Source of the DNA: Viscum album
Lineage: Eukaryota; Streptophyta; Magnoliopsida; Santalales; Viscaceae
Direction of reading: 5' to 3'
Length of the DNA stretch: 64,000 nucleotides
Assembly (NCBI GenBank): GCA_963277665.1
Contig: OY728131.1
Location: 1,395,152,688-1,395,216,687, forward strand
A program made the position numbers and the translations under genes. The notes below the pieces were generated by a model. The model was given only the letters and a program-made list of their open reading frames with translations. It searched no databases and was not told the origin of the DNA. Shown here one piece after another: positions 36,874-51,800 of the stretch; within the stretch, counting starts at the first letter, position 1, and each line of letters begins with the position of its first letter.

Positions 36874-39660
36874 CACTCCGACTTCCACTTGTTCCATTTA
36901 CTAATAACCTTCAGTCCGCTAGCTCTCACATGATACTAACGATTCCGATGAGCTATGCCTTTAGTCAAGAGTTTTACTAAATTCCATTCCATGGGTACTT
37001 AGCTTACTGAAAAATAACCTCTATAATAGAAATCCCTCTAGAGCTGATACATCCAGAGAATATTCTTTGTCTATTAGTGTATCATTGGATCTTTTTCAAG
37101 AGCCACTGCTACAGTATTATCACAATATAATGTGATAGGGAATTTACTTCTAGGTACCACATCAAGTTACTATACAATGTTCTGAATCCAAACAGGTTCC
37201 TTGGATGAATCATATGCCTCTATATACTCATACTCCACTATATAATCATTGATAACTATCATCATTGAACTCTTCCAGCTCACAACTCCTATGTTGAGAC
37301 AAAAGAAATATCCTGATAGTGATTTCATATCATTATGATCTATCTAAAATCTAGAATCATTATAACCATTAATGACCAGCTCCTTATCTCATCCATACAC
37401 CAAGAACATATCCATAGTTCCTCTCAGATACATAAGGATAGCCTTAATAGCATACCAATAATTTTTTTCCTAGATCTTCTTGATATCTTCATACCATGAT
37501 AAGGGTATAGGAAACATCAAGTCGAGTACATTACATGGAATATATGATTGATCCTATCATAGAAGTGTATGGTATATTACACATTCTATCATTATCATGT
37601 TGTGTTTAAGGACACATTTTCTTGGAAATATGTAAACCATGTTACACTGGAACCAATCCCCTATTGAATTATTAATTACTAAATATCCTTGCTATCTGGT
37701 CAAAATATATAATTTAACATAGTACATGAAGCCTCTTGGATCTATCATGAATCATAATGATCCCTAGAATCTAGGTTGTTTCTCCTATTCCCATAATGAA
37801 TAAATACTTTTTTAACTAGTCATCAACATATTTTAAGATTTCTATGTTGTTTCTAATAATTACTGTGTCATCAAAATATACTATTGCAAAAATGACCACA
37901 TTCTAATTGAACCTCTTGTAAACCCACAGATCACATTCATTTTTGATGAAACCAAATTCTTTTATGTATTCATCAAATTGAATGTTCCATGACGTAGATA
38001 AAAGATTCAATAAAAAATCAGTCTATGCAACTTTAACTTCCTTCTGGAATCACATGGAGTCATAAAACCTTTAGGTTTTTTCATAAAAGAATTTTCCTAA
38101 AGGTTCCCATTAAGGAATGAAGTTTTGAAATCCATCATTAAAATACCATAGTAACAGTAGGAATCTATCAATATTATAATTTTAACATATTTAAACATGG
38201 AAACTAGAAAAAGGGTTCATCATAGTCAATTCCATTATTCTGTTTAAACTGTTTAGTAACTAGCCTTTCTTTATAGGTACATTACCTTCCATGTTTAGTT
38301 TCCTCTTTAATACCCACTTGCATCCAATAATATTTATGTCAATTAGTGCATCAACCTTAACCGATACTTGGTTTTGATACATGGAATCCATTTTCGATTT
38401 CATGGCTTTATTCTATCATACCACTTCGAAGCTCTCTACTACCTCTGTGTATGAGAGAGGTTCATCATTGTATAAAAATAATGAATCACCATCATTTGTG
38501 ACTATAAAACAATATCCTTATGGGTCTCTTACCTCCCAGACACTCCTAAACTGTACTAGTGTTTCAGGGACTATTTCTTCCATGGGTATCTACGGAATCT
38601 GTTCCTATACCAACTCTTGTTTACATGAGCATCAACGTCAGCAATGTAAATGTTTCTCCAATTATCATTTTTGAGGATGTTATCCCTTTCATGAAATATG
38701 TATTTTCTTGTGATAATCACTTTCTTGTTTGAGGGGCTGTATAGTTAGTACCCATTTGTTTCCAGGGGATACCCTGTAAAGATACACCTCATTCCCCAGG
38801 GTGCTAGTTTTTTCCTGAGAAGGCCTTAACAAACCCCTCGCAACCCCATTCATATATATGAAATAAAATGGCGGTATTCACTCCATAACTCGATGGGAAT
38901 TATATTTTATTCTTTTATTGGTACTTTGTTTAATGTGTATGATTCTTTTTCTAATGAATATCCCCAAAAAATAAGAGAATATCTTCACAACTCATCATCA
39001 ACCTTACCATGTTTAACAATGTATTGTTCCTCCTATAACTAACACTATTTCACTATTGTGTATAATGTGGAGTGAGTTGAGATATAATCCCAAACTACTA
39101 TATAAAGTTGATGTAAACTTAGTTAATATATTCACCTCCTTAATATGATCGAAGCTTCTTTGTCTTCTTACCAAGTTGATTATATACTTCGTTCTTGAAT
39201 TCCTTGAATTTCTCAAAGGACATGGACTAATACCTCATTATGTTGATATATATGTATATACTCAATTCATCAGTAAAAGTTATGATGTAAGAATATTGGG
39301 CTCTATATTCTACTGGAAATGTTCCACAATCATTAGTGTGTTCCAATCCTATATGTGTTTTGGGCCTTTCACACTATCCACTAAATTTTGGATTCGTCAT
39401 TTTTTCTAATAAACGTGAATGAAAACTATCATGAGGTATTAGATTATAAGATTCTAAATATCCATCTTGATAGATATTTTTCAAACAATTCTCATTTACA
39501 TGACTTAGATGGTGATGCAATAGATGGGTGTTATATGAGTCATGTGAATATCATTCATTATCAATTTCCAACACATGGTTTTCATAATTTAATATATAAA
39601 GACCACTATTCCAATGCGACTTACCATAAAATATATTTCACTTATAAAATAAGAAACTTT
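36874..39660 (-). pseudogene. Copia pol remnant: integrase, reverse transcriptase, RNase H
   Basis: Reading the minus strand downward: integrase motifs GGEYIN, IISQLTPHYTQ and RRNNTLLNMVR at about 39190-39000; the reverse transcriptase start MDSMYQNQVSVKVDALI and IGCKWVLKRKL at about 38390-38290; KPKGFM near 38070; IVYFDDT (the active-site region, VDD in intact copies) near 37870; then RNase H with YAIKAILMYLRGTMDMFLVY near 37440, GYNDSRF..DHNDMKSLSGYFFCL near 37340, VSWKSS near 37270, YCDNTVAVA near 37120 and a final TKNILW block near 37060. These blocks follow the standard copia order. Stops and frameshifts occur throughout, so no active protein is expected. Confidence 0.85.
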
Positions 39661-40079
39661 TATTTGAAAAATTGAAAACAAAACCTTCTATATCTAGACA
39701 TGAAATTATAATTATGTTCTTGGAAACTGTATGTGAATAATAACAACATTTTAAAACCAAAAAAAAATATTTTGGAAAATGAAAGGTTGTAGTCAACAAT
39801 GGATACAGACACTAGCCTCACACCTTTGGAAGCTCTCAAATCCACCTCTCGTTTGGGAATCATCTATAATCTTCTTGGTTCTTCTGTTTGGTTAAAAATG
39901 TGAGCACCAAAACTAGTATTGAATTCCTAATATATAGAAATGGAAATATTGAACTCGATAAAAAATGCACATTCGGCTTCCACATACTTCTAGGTGTAGT
40001 TCCTCTTCTAGTGGCTCTAATTTCCATTTGTAAAACCAACTGCCTCCTTTTCCTCATCTTCCCATGGGATCTTCCCCTT

Positions 40080-40790
40080 CATGGAAGGATGATTCTTAGT
40101 AAATTTATAATATTTTGGGCCTCGTGACCCTTTTATTTTTTCTTAATTTTCTTATTCACCATAAGGAAAACATGTTTATCGCACTCTTTTCCCTTATCCA
40201 TTTGGATAATTATGGTCAGAAGTTACTAATGTCTACTATCATTTTTTATCATATTATAATTCATAATTAATCTATAGATGGTCTTGGGCGGTGATAAAAT
40301 TATGAGATCTACAGGGAAATCATCTAGGAATATAATCCCAATGATTTAAAGGAATTCAATGTAGTCAATAATATTGACTATGTGAGGCCTAGGTGGGATA
40401 GAATCTACATGTTTAGTTGTGAAAAAACAATGGAGATCTCATAAATATCTAGTCTTGCCTTATCTTGATAGAGATCTTGAAGGGAAGACATCAGGCTATA
40501 GGAATCCATGTCCCCATGTTGCATCAAAATATCATAGGATATGGATGATATTATGAAGCACTGAACATATTTAACATCATTCAGATGTTTCCCATAGAGA
40601 TATATTTATTCAACACATGCCTCATTTCCGGGCGCAACATGAAAATGTTATTCAAGTACAAACAATTTCCTTTCACGGTGAAGGATGAAACATCGGTTCA
40701 TATTCCACTCATGAATATTTGTGCATGTGATAAGGTTTTACATATCATGTATGGATCGTAATGCTATATTTTATTTCATTTTTTTTATTT
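40080..40790 (-). pseudogene. Copia gag (UBN2-type) remnant
   Basis: The minus strand retains HGDMDSYSLMSSLQDLYQDK, then HIVNIIDYIEFL, DDFPVDLIILSPPKTI and LIMNYNM. This is the helical gag pattern found in plant copia elements (ENMDAF...LKELF, HVLKMI.YIE.L, ELS.DLVLQSLP.S, F.MNYNM). Stops interrupt it. The basic tail near 40140 (VNKKIKKK) fits the region before the zinc knuckle. Confidence 0.7.
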
Positions 40791-43116
40791 ATAAAAAATA
40801 GGATAAACATAATTTTAGTACTTTATCTCATAAAATATTGGTAAATAAATAAATTATCTCTTTATTAGTCTCCCACTATTTTATCAAAACCCAATATTTA
40901 TCACTACTGGCTTCAGAATATCATGTTTCTTGGACATTCAAGTGTAAAGGATCCATATTCCCCATCACATAACCCACAAATTTGTTGGTTAAGAAACATG
41001 AATGGTTTTAGGTGTCCATTCCAAATGTAAACTACATTAACACACAGTTCCTTGATCCAATAAGTTGACTCCCAAATCCTAAAATCCAATAGTGGATTTC
41101 CTCAACCATTTATTCTCAGTTAAGCCAATTCCTACATTGGTAGTCAACCAATAATGTGAACCAAGTTATGTCAACCCAAAAAATCTTATTATAATTTCCT
41201 AATAATTGAAATCACCCTAATTTTGGATGCTCAATCACTTTGTACTCAAGGTTGATTCTAAAAAATGTAATGGAGGGTTATACCGACATAATATTTTATT
41301 GATGGATTTTATCCTTTTATGTGTAAATTTCCAAATATTATACCCATCAAATATTTTTTTTAACATTACGGGTATTACTTAAGTGATTAAACATGTCACA
41401 GATAATATTTATGCATTAGATGGTTTATTTTAGCTCTATCATGAATGCTTCTTAATTCATTAATTGGGTTATCATGAAAATACATCCATAATAAAAAAAC
41501 ATTGCAACTAATAGAAATAAAAAAATGAAGTTGTATGAACATGAGATCTTACTAGTGGTTAGTTTATCTAGTAGTTGATAAACTAACTATTGACCAAGAT
41601 GAAAAACACATTGAACCAATTAAGGTTCATGTGGTTGCTTTCCTCCTATCCACCTATGTATCTCTTCATATTGTTTTCACCTCAGATCGAAACTGGAACT
41701 TCCCCAACGAGCTTGGAAGCTCCATCCATTACATATTCTTTTTTACTCATACACCGGTGAGTGTAAAAATGGGTTTATTTAAAATAATCCATGGGCACAT
41801 ATGCCATACAGAATGAAAGGAGAGAAGGCACACATGCTAATATTTTAATATAATAATAAATTAAATTAAACAAGTCAAAAAAATGGTTTTCTCTAGATCA
41901 TGATCATCCACATCCCTAAAAATAATTATTCATTTAATTATAAATAGCATTCAATTCCTAATATTTACTATTTAAGAAAAAAATTTCTTGAATCGTTTAA
42001 TTATTATCTTTAATGAATCAATAGTTTTATCTTAATTCTTATCTGAATTTCCTTGAGATTTTCATCAATTATAATTTTAAAAAATTTAAATAAATTCATT
42101 TAAAATTATATTTTTTTCGTAAAAGTACCTTGGAGACAACATGGTGAATAAATGTTCGATTATTCCAAACATTTATTATACTCATATACTATATTAATCT
42201 TATGGCATATGGAATTGATGACTTATCGCACACATTCACAATGTCTACATCACAGACGAGTACACGAATTAGTTGATTTCATGGACTCTTCTTATGGACA
42301 AATGGATGTTGAGGAAAAATGTTAAATACAACTCATACATGATATGAATATATAAGTATTACATTGATATTAATTAAAAATTTAAATAGTTAATTATATT
42401 AAAACAAATCACATGGAATGTTCCATCATTATGACCACACGAAAGTATGTGTCTGAAGGTTCACATAGTAAAGAAAATAAAATTAAAATCATTTTAACAT
42501 GATATATGTATATGGAATGTACAGCTTTCACCATCTATCCAAGGTACACACCATGGGACTAGGTTTGTTAAAATTAACTTGAAATTTTTTTGTACAGAAC
42601 ATGTCCAATAAACCACACTACATGTTGACTCTATGATTCATGGTCACTAGTCCAGTACGCTATGTATGGAATACAAATCTCATCTCTGATCCCAAGGGAC
42701 TACATACCTTGTACATGGGTTATACAACATTTTGTTTATATCTTTGTGTGTTATTTCATTCTAATCAACATGTGGTGCACTATATGGTGTAATAAATGAA
42801 ATAATTAATGCATAATATCGAATTGAATTCAGAATCAAATCTTGTAGTGTTGAACATTATTACACAATGTGTAACTATGGTTACATAGTGTTTATTCTGG
42901 TATTGTCCACCCAAAATACTTGTCTCCCTCAGATTAGTTTCTTAATTTTATTTCAATCATAAAATAAATCGAATCTGTTAGATCATATGAGAAATGAGGG
43001 AGGAAGAAGCATATTTGGTGATTCTAATTTAATAAATGATTAAACTATAATTAAAAAAAACTAAAATTTCACAAATCACCAACTGTATTTAAATAATTAT
43101 AAATAATTTGATTACC
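40791..43116 (-). other. Copia 5' leader and untranslatable gag-proximal region
   Basis: About 2.3 kb between the primer site and recognisable gag holds no domain I can name. The plus ORF 41631-41816 is featureless. It may contain the decayed gag start or be an unusually long leader. Confidence 0.35.
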
Positions 43117-43128
43117 CGTCTGATACCA
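43117..43128 (-). other. Copia primer binding site
   Basis: The minus strand reads TGGTATCAGACG, followed by GGTAAT, two bases from the LTR edge at 43131. The first ten bases match the initiator tRNA-Met primer site. Confidence 0.75.
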
Positions 43129-43130
43129 TA

Positions 43131-45055
43131 TGTGCGTTACGGGTGTAGTAGAAGCATGTGATGGGTGGTTCCCAACATTTGGTTTTTCATTGTCGATGAT
43201 TAATCCAATATCTATTCAATGTTTAATCACTATGATCAATGAAATCGAATCAAAAATAGAAAAAAATAATCAGGTTAACTGGAGATATGATCATTAAATA
43301 TTATTTATATTAAATTTAATAAAATAAGAATTACCTCAATGTAATTTTTTTTTGATGAACTAGATATAGATTTGTAGTGTATCATCATTACATTGTAGAA
43401 ACCAATTTTATATTTCTTCTAATGGGGATCCAAATGTGTTCTAGGAATATATAGATGTTGATGAATGAGTCTAAATGTTATATCATGGAAGATCCGTACA
43501 ATTTTTTCACCTGCCTTGATTTCCTGGAGAATCACTTCCATAGCGTTCTCCTTGATCAAGCAGAGAATGATAGTTCAGTGTTCATGGGATTGTTCTTGGA
43601 GGAGGGGGCTCTCTAGGATTGGGAGGATTCTCCATGATTGTTGATCCCAAAAAAAATTAATTCTATAATTAGAAAATAACCTAACTAATTATTTATATTT
43701 ATTGGTTGAAAATAAAAAAATTAAACAAGTTCCCATAATTTTTTATTTAATCCTTGAAAATCCACATGTCAAATAATAATAGTAATATTATTATTTATCT
43801 ACCTTTGTTTAATTTTTAAATTATAATAAAATATTATTTAATCAAATAATAATCAATATTAATATTTCTCAATGGACCATTAAACTTGGTCCTTATTCAT
43901 CAAAAATATTTATCAGATGTTGAATAATGTCTATTTATTTATTAAATAAATATCACATCGTTAGTATACAATGATTAAATAAATATTATATTTACAAAAC
44001 AACAAATAAATATTTATATATGATCAAGAATACATGAATAATTGTTAAACCACATATTAGAATAATATTTATTCAAACTTTTAAATAAGAAATAATAATA
44101 TATTATTTAACTGAGAATCTAGATAAAATTAGTGTATGACCCTCTATGCCTCTTTCTTAGTGGCATTAGGTGGAACAACCTAAATTCCAAGGTTAGAGTC
44201 TAGAAACATGACAAGGAACCCATTGAGAAATAATTTAATTACACAATGAAATGTCACCAATTACTAATGCTTACTGTGTAATATAACACTTTTATCACAA
44301 TTTCTCAAATTGAGTAGGTTTCATGCTAGTTCCATCAAACTATATGCTCAATATCTCATTAATTGACTTTCTCAAAAAATAAATTACCTATAGATCACCA
44401 AGGATATGGATTTGTATTTGGTATATCATTTCCATCAATGGACTAGAGATATCAACATTCTTTAAATAATATAAGTGAAAAATTCATTATCTCACTATTC
44501 CTTGATGCAATATTGCTCATGGAACACCCAAAATATACTACCACACATTGAACATCTATCAGTTTGGTTTCTGTCAATACATCTACGTGTGTGACCAAAA
44601 ATACTACTTAATAATGATCTTAATGTATATGGACCAATACACATATCTATGGATAGGATCTTCGAATGAAAAATAGAAATGTAGATTTCTTACGGGCGGG
44701 TCTCATTCTTATAATATCAATACTAGATATTACCAAGGGCATACACCATGAGTAGTTTCCTCAAAGTCCTATGAGTCTCCGCCATAGATAGCCTATATCA
44801 TTGGTATCCCTTAAATGGTATCCTCTAGGTATAGAAAAAATATTCAATAATAGTGTCATAGAACATACAAGGTCTCATCATAGTAGGGAACTACTATCAC
44901 CTTTTTGTGTGACATCTACTCTTATGCCATTATCACATACTATTTGACGCTGAAGAGCAATCATAATATGATAAAGAGTTTATTAATATTTAAAACCATA
45001 AATGAAAGTTTATCATAATGTAAAATGATGTTGGTTCTGGGGAACAAATTCTAAA
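43131..45055 (-). repeat. Copia 5' LTR
   Basis: It begins (plus strand) TGTGCGTTACGGG and aligns with 34943-36873 throughout, for example GAATCACTTCCATAGCGTTCTCCTTGATC against GAATCGCTTCCAAAGAGTTCTACTTGATC. The right border is approximate. Confidence 0.75.
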
Positions 45056-45544
45056 TAAGTCCATGATAATATGAAATAATACTATACGACTAATTATATG
45101 GGATCATTGAAATAAGATATGATGTTCATACCCAACCTATCATAGATTATAAATAAGATTTATGGCCTAAGGATTATCATTTTAGAAAATATAGGCCATA
45201 AGAGAGAGAAAACATCACAAATAAATCATGATCCATTATATCATGTCCTAAAATAGTGGTACCATAATAAATAAAGAAAACCATTTCATATGTAATGGTT
45301 GACTAGAAATACCATCATCATAGTGGATCAAGACACATAAATTTCCCCTAGTGGATCGGGACGCAACTTTTTCCCATAGTGAATCAAGCCCATCAACTTT
45401 ATTTAAATTGTAATATCATGACGTATAAAGTTTTAACTAATTAATTGAAGGTAGATATATGTCCCACCGATCACATTATAAAAAAACATACATATCTGTG
45501 TCTAAAAAACATAAATCAATCATAATAATAGAACCCATGAATAT
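45056..45544. other. Unassigned interval, possibly the continuation of the gypsy-D LTR
   Basis: No gene is seen. Position between the copia right end and the gypsy-C left end suggests it continues the LTR interrupted at 34942. The repeated phrase AGTGGATC(A/G)(G/A)GAC (45320-45375) is the only local pattern. Confidence 0.3.
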
Positions 45545-48500
45545 TGTAACATCCCGACCCGATTGACCACCAATCTCGTAGCTCGACCAGCCGCCATATG
45601 ACCTCAAGCGTATCTCCCTATATGAAATAGAATGCTAACTAGAAGATAGGGAATAAGGATAGTCAGTGGGGATAATATAACCTTATATAATGAGTGCATC
45701 ATGATATGAAGACAGTAATAACAAATAATAGATATCAGTGAACATACTAATAAGAAATAACAAAAAATGGATGACAATTGCAATATCAACTGAATAGAGA
45801 AAACATCCAACGCCATTTTATATAATGCATGCATGTCATAGTGATAAAAACTTCAAAAACAGTAAACAATACAACATGATTTACATCTCATTACATAAAT
45901 AAAGAAAAGACCTAAACCCCCCCAGGGTGATCTCTATGAGTATCCTGGGATCCTGGTCGGTCCGTTGCTCCTAACTCCTTGGTGCAAGATCTAACAATAC
46001 AAGAAATGGTCTATAACCCTAAAAACTAGAAGATTCTACACTATCACTAGTGGTACCTAAGCAGGGTGTGAGATAACATCTTAGAAGGCAAGAACCCACC
46101 AATTTCTAGCTAAAAAAATTATGTTTAATAGTAAATAGGCAGTGTTGAGGTAAATATTTATGTTGTAATTATGAATAAGAAATTACAATGTCTGGTAAAC
46201 TAATAACGGTAACACCAAAATAGCACCTCAAGACTACCTTCAAAAGATGTTAAAGCTCCTATAACAAGGAAGAAAAAAAGTAATGCACAAATAAAATTAC
46301 ACCGCCATGTTGTTCATCAAAACATGTCATACCATTATGGCCTTTCCATATTTTCTAGTGTATCACATACCTCATGACTATTATGTATAAATAAATCTAG
46401 ACCATAAAGGTCCGGATCGAAGGAACTCATCCAAGGAAACCATATAAGAATTCTAGACCATGACGGATCAGATCCAAAGAACTCATTCAAGGCATCCACA
46501 TCGAGTCCCATGGGCGTCACTATAGAAACTCAATATTGGAATTGGTTGGTGTCTTAGGGGCAGGTGTACTGACATGTCCTATACAAGTCCATGAAATCTA
46601 GATCCACACGGTAAAAAGGACCAAGGCATCAGACTAAATCAAGAATCAAGTGGCATAATCAACCCAAGTTGTCCATGCCAACAATCAAGATCCATGGAGA
46701 TTATTTCATGGCCTCTAACAAATCATTCGTCCATTTCAAATCATTTATCAAAACAAACCATATGAGTATACCCACACATGTTATCCATTCCATCACTTAC
46801 CATATGAGTATACCCACTCATAATAACCATTTAACAATTCCATTACATATGAGTATACCCACTCATATAATCTATTTCATTATAAACCATGGGTTTACCC
46901 ACCCATTCATCACAAATCAAAATAAATAATTAAATACAATCGTAAGGGTATACATACCCTTATAACTAATAAATTCATCAAGTGAGTATAAACAAAAACA
47001 TATTCCCCATATAACATGAGTATACCAATAATGTGTTACATTTCCATTTAAACAAGCCATATGGGTATACCCACCCTATTAAAACTATTTCCCATTATCT
47101 ACACAAGTCATCCAACGAGAATACCCTATCATGGTGACACTTTATATTTAAAAAGCATCTTATGAGTTACCTAATCATTTATCCATTTTCCCATTCAAGG
47201 AAAATAATGAGTATATGCACTCTTTATCTATTATTTGTTAATTAACCCATTAAAATATCCAATCCAACAAATTTTGTATTCCCACTCAATTAACAAATTT
47301 CCCTCAAGAAAATTTCATGGTTTCACCCACCCATATAACCATTTTTCAGTTAATTAGAAAAGTTTATCTCAATTTTGTCAAAATAAAAAGGATTAAATAA
47401 ATCTATTAGATAAGAAGGCCATATTACATTAATTTAAATAGCTCCATCAAATAAGGTATGGAAATAACACACCGAATCAAGAAATGAAATCAAAAACAGT
47501 CTAATCACTACATTTTTACCTTGAAGGCAGTGCACCTCCGATGGATGGGTTTTATTAAAAAATAATTTTGAATTATAAAAATCCATTTAACACAATAAGT
47601 AATTTCATTCCACAGTTTCATTTCAACTGATCAATGATATAAATACACAACTACTACACTTTCAAATTAAATTTTCATGGTTAAAGACCCTCCCTCAATG
47701 GATATCCAGGCTAAAACATTCTGACTCAACCATCTTCCTTCTCACCTACACAGAATCCCATATATATATACATATATTTATATATTTATCCTTAAACTAA
47801 TTTATGTGTTCCTTGGACCATAAGGGAACCCCCATACAGAGGATATATATATTTATATATCCATAACAAGGAAAAATATGTATGCACCGTTGGAATTGAT
47901 CACAACACCCTACACCAACTCCCCAGGATGCATAAACACTACTAAATACTAACAAGAGGGTGTGAAACACAATATCATAATAAAATCTTACCCCGAAACA
48001 ATAAAATCATACCAAAACCACCCAAACCACCTTGCCTTCAGTGGTGGTAGCAGGAAGAAGGACCAAAGGGTCCCGAGAGGCCCTTTTCAAAACCTAGAAC
48101 CGGAAGAAACATGAAAAATATATCAAACCCAACCCTAAAGTTTCATCTACACACAATAGGGTGATGGATATGCCGAATTGAAGCTGAAAAAACGAAGGAC
48201 AATAAAGTAGGGACTCTACCTTGGTGATTCTAAGAGAAACCACATAGAAATATGTCAAAAATCAAAGATTGGAGGGGGTTTCATGGAGGGGGTTGCACTT
48301 TGATGGGGAGTTCCCATGGGGATGCTCCGTCAAGAGAGTGGGGTGAGGGTGAGGTTAGATTTGGTTTTAAAATTTATTTTATCTTCATTTAATTTAATTA
48401 AGTTTCTAAAAACTGGGTGTCATTAATGGTTAATCCACATGGTTTGGAAAACCATGATCCAACCGTGCAACACCACTCTATTTATGAAACTCTATTCACA

Positions 48501-48860
48501 TTGCTTTCCCTACATGGTTAGCCTAACCGGGAATAGTCTGTGTGAAAGCATCTATACCCTAGAATAAATACTCAAGATTACCTTCTATGGGCTGCACAGT
48601 TTTCCAGACCTTGCGCCAACTGTTCACCCTTTACAGGTTATTTAAATCAGGACTTTCTCAGTCCTGTGCTACCCAAAACTCCTCAAGATTCTTCGGAAGG
48701 TTCTTAGGCCTTTACCAAAGTCCTAAAATATATCTTTTAAACTTACCAAATTTAGGAATTATGATCAGAAGTTCTATCCAAAAAATTACACGCTAAGTAA
48801 TTACCGAAAATTAAAATTCCCTCAAAATTTCATCTAATTAAAAACACATGGGTTATTACA
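45545..48860 (-). repeat. Gypsy-C LTR
   Basis: It has TG...CA ends and typical plant gypsy LTR termini (TGTAACATCCCGACCCG; TGTAATAACCC on the minus strand). It contains a run of GAGTATACCCACTC repeats (46755-47225) and AT-rich TATATATA stretches near 47760-47865. ORFs 45604-45834, 46335-46520, 46669-46929 and 48587-48796 have no recognisable domain. Confidence 0.65.
46755..47225. repeat. Dispersed ATGAGTATACCCACTCAT repeat with dyad symmetry
   Basis: Good copies occur at about 46760-46780, 46801-46820 and 46846-46865, spaced about 40-45 bp. Diverged forms occur near 46890 (GGGTTTACCCACCC), 46945, 46983, 47020, 47058 (ATGGGTATACCCACCC), 47120 and 47207. In the best copies ATGAGT and ACTCAT form 6-bp inverted arms around ATACCC. 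It could be a protein-binding array or an RNA hairpin series in the LTR transcript; function unknown. Confidence 0.65.
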
Positions 48861-51800
48861 ATCTACGCACCTTAAAAATTCTCGTCCCTGAGAATCCATT
48901 AGGAAGTACAAAAACATCACACATCCCACCACGATTGTGTTGTTTTCTTAAATGATCAAATTGTGTTTACAAATTCCAAACACAAAATTAACCATTCACA
49001 AGCCCAAGGCTCTTACGCCATTAAAACCTAAGAAAAATCTTAAACTCCAAAACAAAATGTCAAAGTGGCATTTAACAGATCCTTCATAACCTTATAAACG
49101 ATCCCATAATTGTCTCTTTATTCATCTACACATTGGTGAATTCCACCAAGGGTATTAGATTTTAAATTTCTTGGTTTTCGTTCTTAGTAAGATGTCATCA
49201 ACCCAAAATCACACTCACCCTTAAACCAGAGACATGATCTTTATGAGGATTCCACCACCAAACATAAACAACAAGAAATATAGGAAAACATGGAAAGCCA
49301 TTGATGTCTAACCATTGTCGAAGATTCCCATATTAGATAGCCAACACATCCTAAATAGAAAAAAAATCCTTTATACCTCTAAATTCATTAGTTTTCACAA
49401 GTACGTACATCAATTTATTTACCCAACTTCTAGTGACAATCCCAGATCAAAGACATCACTACACCATTTTAAAACCACCATTCCTCTACATGTGTAATGG
49501 TGTAACCCAAAACAAGACCTGTAGTGTATGTTACCCTTATTAAGAAAACCACAAGCTTAACTACAAGTCCAGGGTAATTTTTGAAGAACCTCGCATCCTG
49601 TGTACTACCCAAAATGAGTTAACAAAAGAACACCCGTATATTTTAGACTTCTGTGTGGTGTATAACTGATGCTCTCCTAGTTCATCCAGGAAGACATCAA
49701 GGTAGGGGATATGATCTTCTCATATATAAGAATACACTAACAGGAATCCAATAATATCCATTAAGCCAGTATTTGTCGAGTCTTTAAAATAACCCAACTA
49801 CACCGACCGACACATCATAAAATGATCCCTGATGCCTATAACATCTGAGGAATTCATGTTCTTTCAAGCTCTACCATTGAAAATATTCCAAAAAATGTAG
49901 TTTCTAAAGGTTTGTGCATTCCTCCAACCTCATAAATTTTTTTCTTCCAAGTAAGCACCAAAACACACACCAAAACCATGTGATGCTACCCACCATAGTA
50001 GTGTCTATGTCATCGAATGAAAAGATAAGCCACTACTAGCACGCTAGCTAAGAACACCATAAATGTGCATGCTATGTCTCATGAAACATGATCACCACAT
50101 CAGAAATTTGGCATGAAATATAGAATTATCCTGACTGGTGTGTCAAAACACCAGCATTCCAAAAGTCATCACGATAATCCATACAAACTCATTTCCTTAA
50201 CCCACCAGTCACTCTACCATGGAGTTATCATGAGAATGTCCTCAATATCAGAATCTCAATGATCACACCGATCTCAACTGGTTTGTTACATCATTAAAAA
50301 CTCGACTACTACCAAGTATGTCCAGACATACAACCATGAGTTCACAAAATCCAATGACACTCCATTTAATACAACCATAACTCAGATGAAAATTTATCGA
50401 GTTATCAATCACTATAGAAACGAGAGGTTCGCAAGATCTACGAAGTGGATAACCATTCATGAGGAATTTCTAACTGGAAGAACCAAGAATTCCTCGATTA
50501 ATGATCCCATAAAAAGTGTCAACGTATCATGACCACCCATCCGAACAAGGGTGTCTTTTAAAACACAAAATTCTTATTGGGGACAATGGAACACAAACAG
50601 TACCAACGTCAAAAATCATATACTAGAAGCAAAACATATCTATTCTAAGAAATATTATCAAAACATATAAACTACCCTTACACTATGTTCTATGAATAGG
50701 ATACCCCTTCTAGTTCCAAATCAAATACAATCAATAATTCACTTCCACATTAAACAATAGAAAAAAACATAACAAACCCACAAGTACCATGTCACAAATC
50801 AAGCACTTGGTTTGAAACAATTCTCCTTGGGAAAATTAGATAGTTATAACAAACTTCCATTTAAAAAATTTAATATTGAATGGAATTCCATCATAAAAAT
50901 TAAATTTATAATATAAATTCCTTTTATTAAATGGATACCTGAGATGGTCCCATTTATTTAACCCGAATTATTCAAAAATTAACCCCATAATAGTTAATTT
51001 CATAAAAATATGCCAAAACAAACCTACTTGGGTCTAGATGATAATTCTTTAAAATTACTAAACAATTTCACAAAAAAATCAAAAGTTTTATATTCGTAAC
51101 CATTCCCCAACACTCTATTGTTATACAATGGCTAATTCACATGGGTGGAAAACTACCAATCAAGAAGGCACCCATACACCTCACTGTTGTCATTTGTCTC
51201 CCAAATAATTACATTTATGTTCAAAACATAACAGTTTTCTCATTAAACAAGTTCAAATACATCATTACTTTACAATTAATATGGGTTTCCATTTCCTAAT
51301 TCAAGAAGTGACCATATACTTCACAAACTAAAAACTGGCTCCCATTAATCACATCTAATTCCATTTAACATTTAAATTTTACGAGACCATTTTCAATGGT
51401 TAGAATAATTGGGTTACACTTTTTCTAGTTATAAATTGCACATAAACTTTACCATAACAACTACCAGATGTAATAAATGTGACCAACACATTTCATCCCA
51501 TATATCCATTTCCACATCAAAATCTTCTCAAGCATGTTTTCATAATCACCAACCCAAAGGGATTATATAAAAAAGAAGAATGGAATAACAAAAAAATATT
51601 AAAATAAAAAAGGCAACGTGGAATATAATTAACAAAACATTTTATACATGGAGGCATGCTATAAAAAATCAAAGTCATGGAATTACAAAAATGGAACACA
51701 ACCAAAATTAGTAGGAATCCTACTAATTCAAAAACATGGCACAACATATATGGAAGGTATGAAAATTTATAAGTTCCCAACAAAATGAGTGTAGTGAAAA

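Larger units (their letters stand above)
34943..45055 (-). mobile_element. Ty1/copia LTR retrotransposon, about 10.1 kb, degenerate
   Basis: Two LTRs of about 1.9 kb (34943-36873 and 43131-45055) flank a 6.3-kb interior with a minus-strand gag-pol in copia order (integrase before reverse transcriptase). The primer site adjoins the right LTR and a purine-rich tract adjoins the left. LTR pairs share GGTGGTTCCCAA(T/C)ATT near their left edges and many later blocks, but are clearly diverged. It is inserted in the gypsy-D LTR. Confidence 0.85.

Noticed and set aside
46669..46929. Plus ORF with repeated HMSIPTH peptides as a repeat protein
   Set aside because: It is the translation of the GAGTATACCCACTC repeat in one frame; the ORF lies inside an LTR and lacks any other support.
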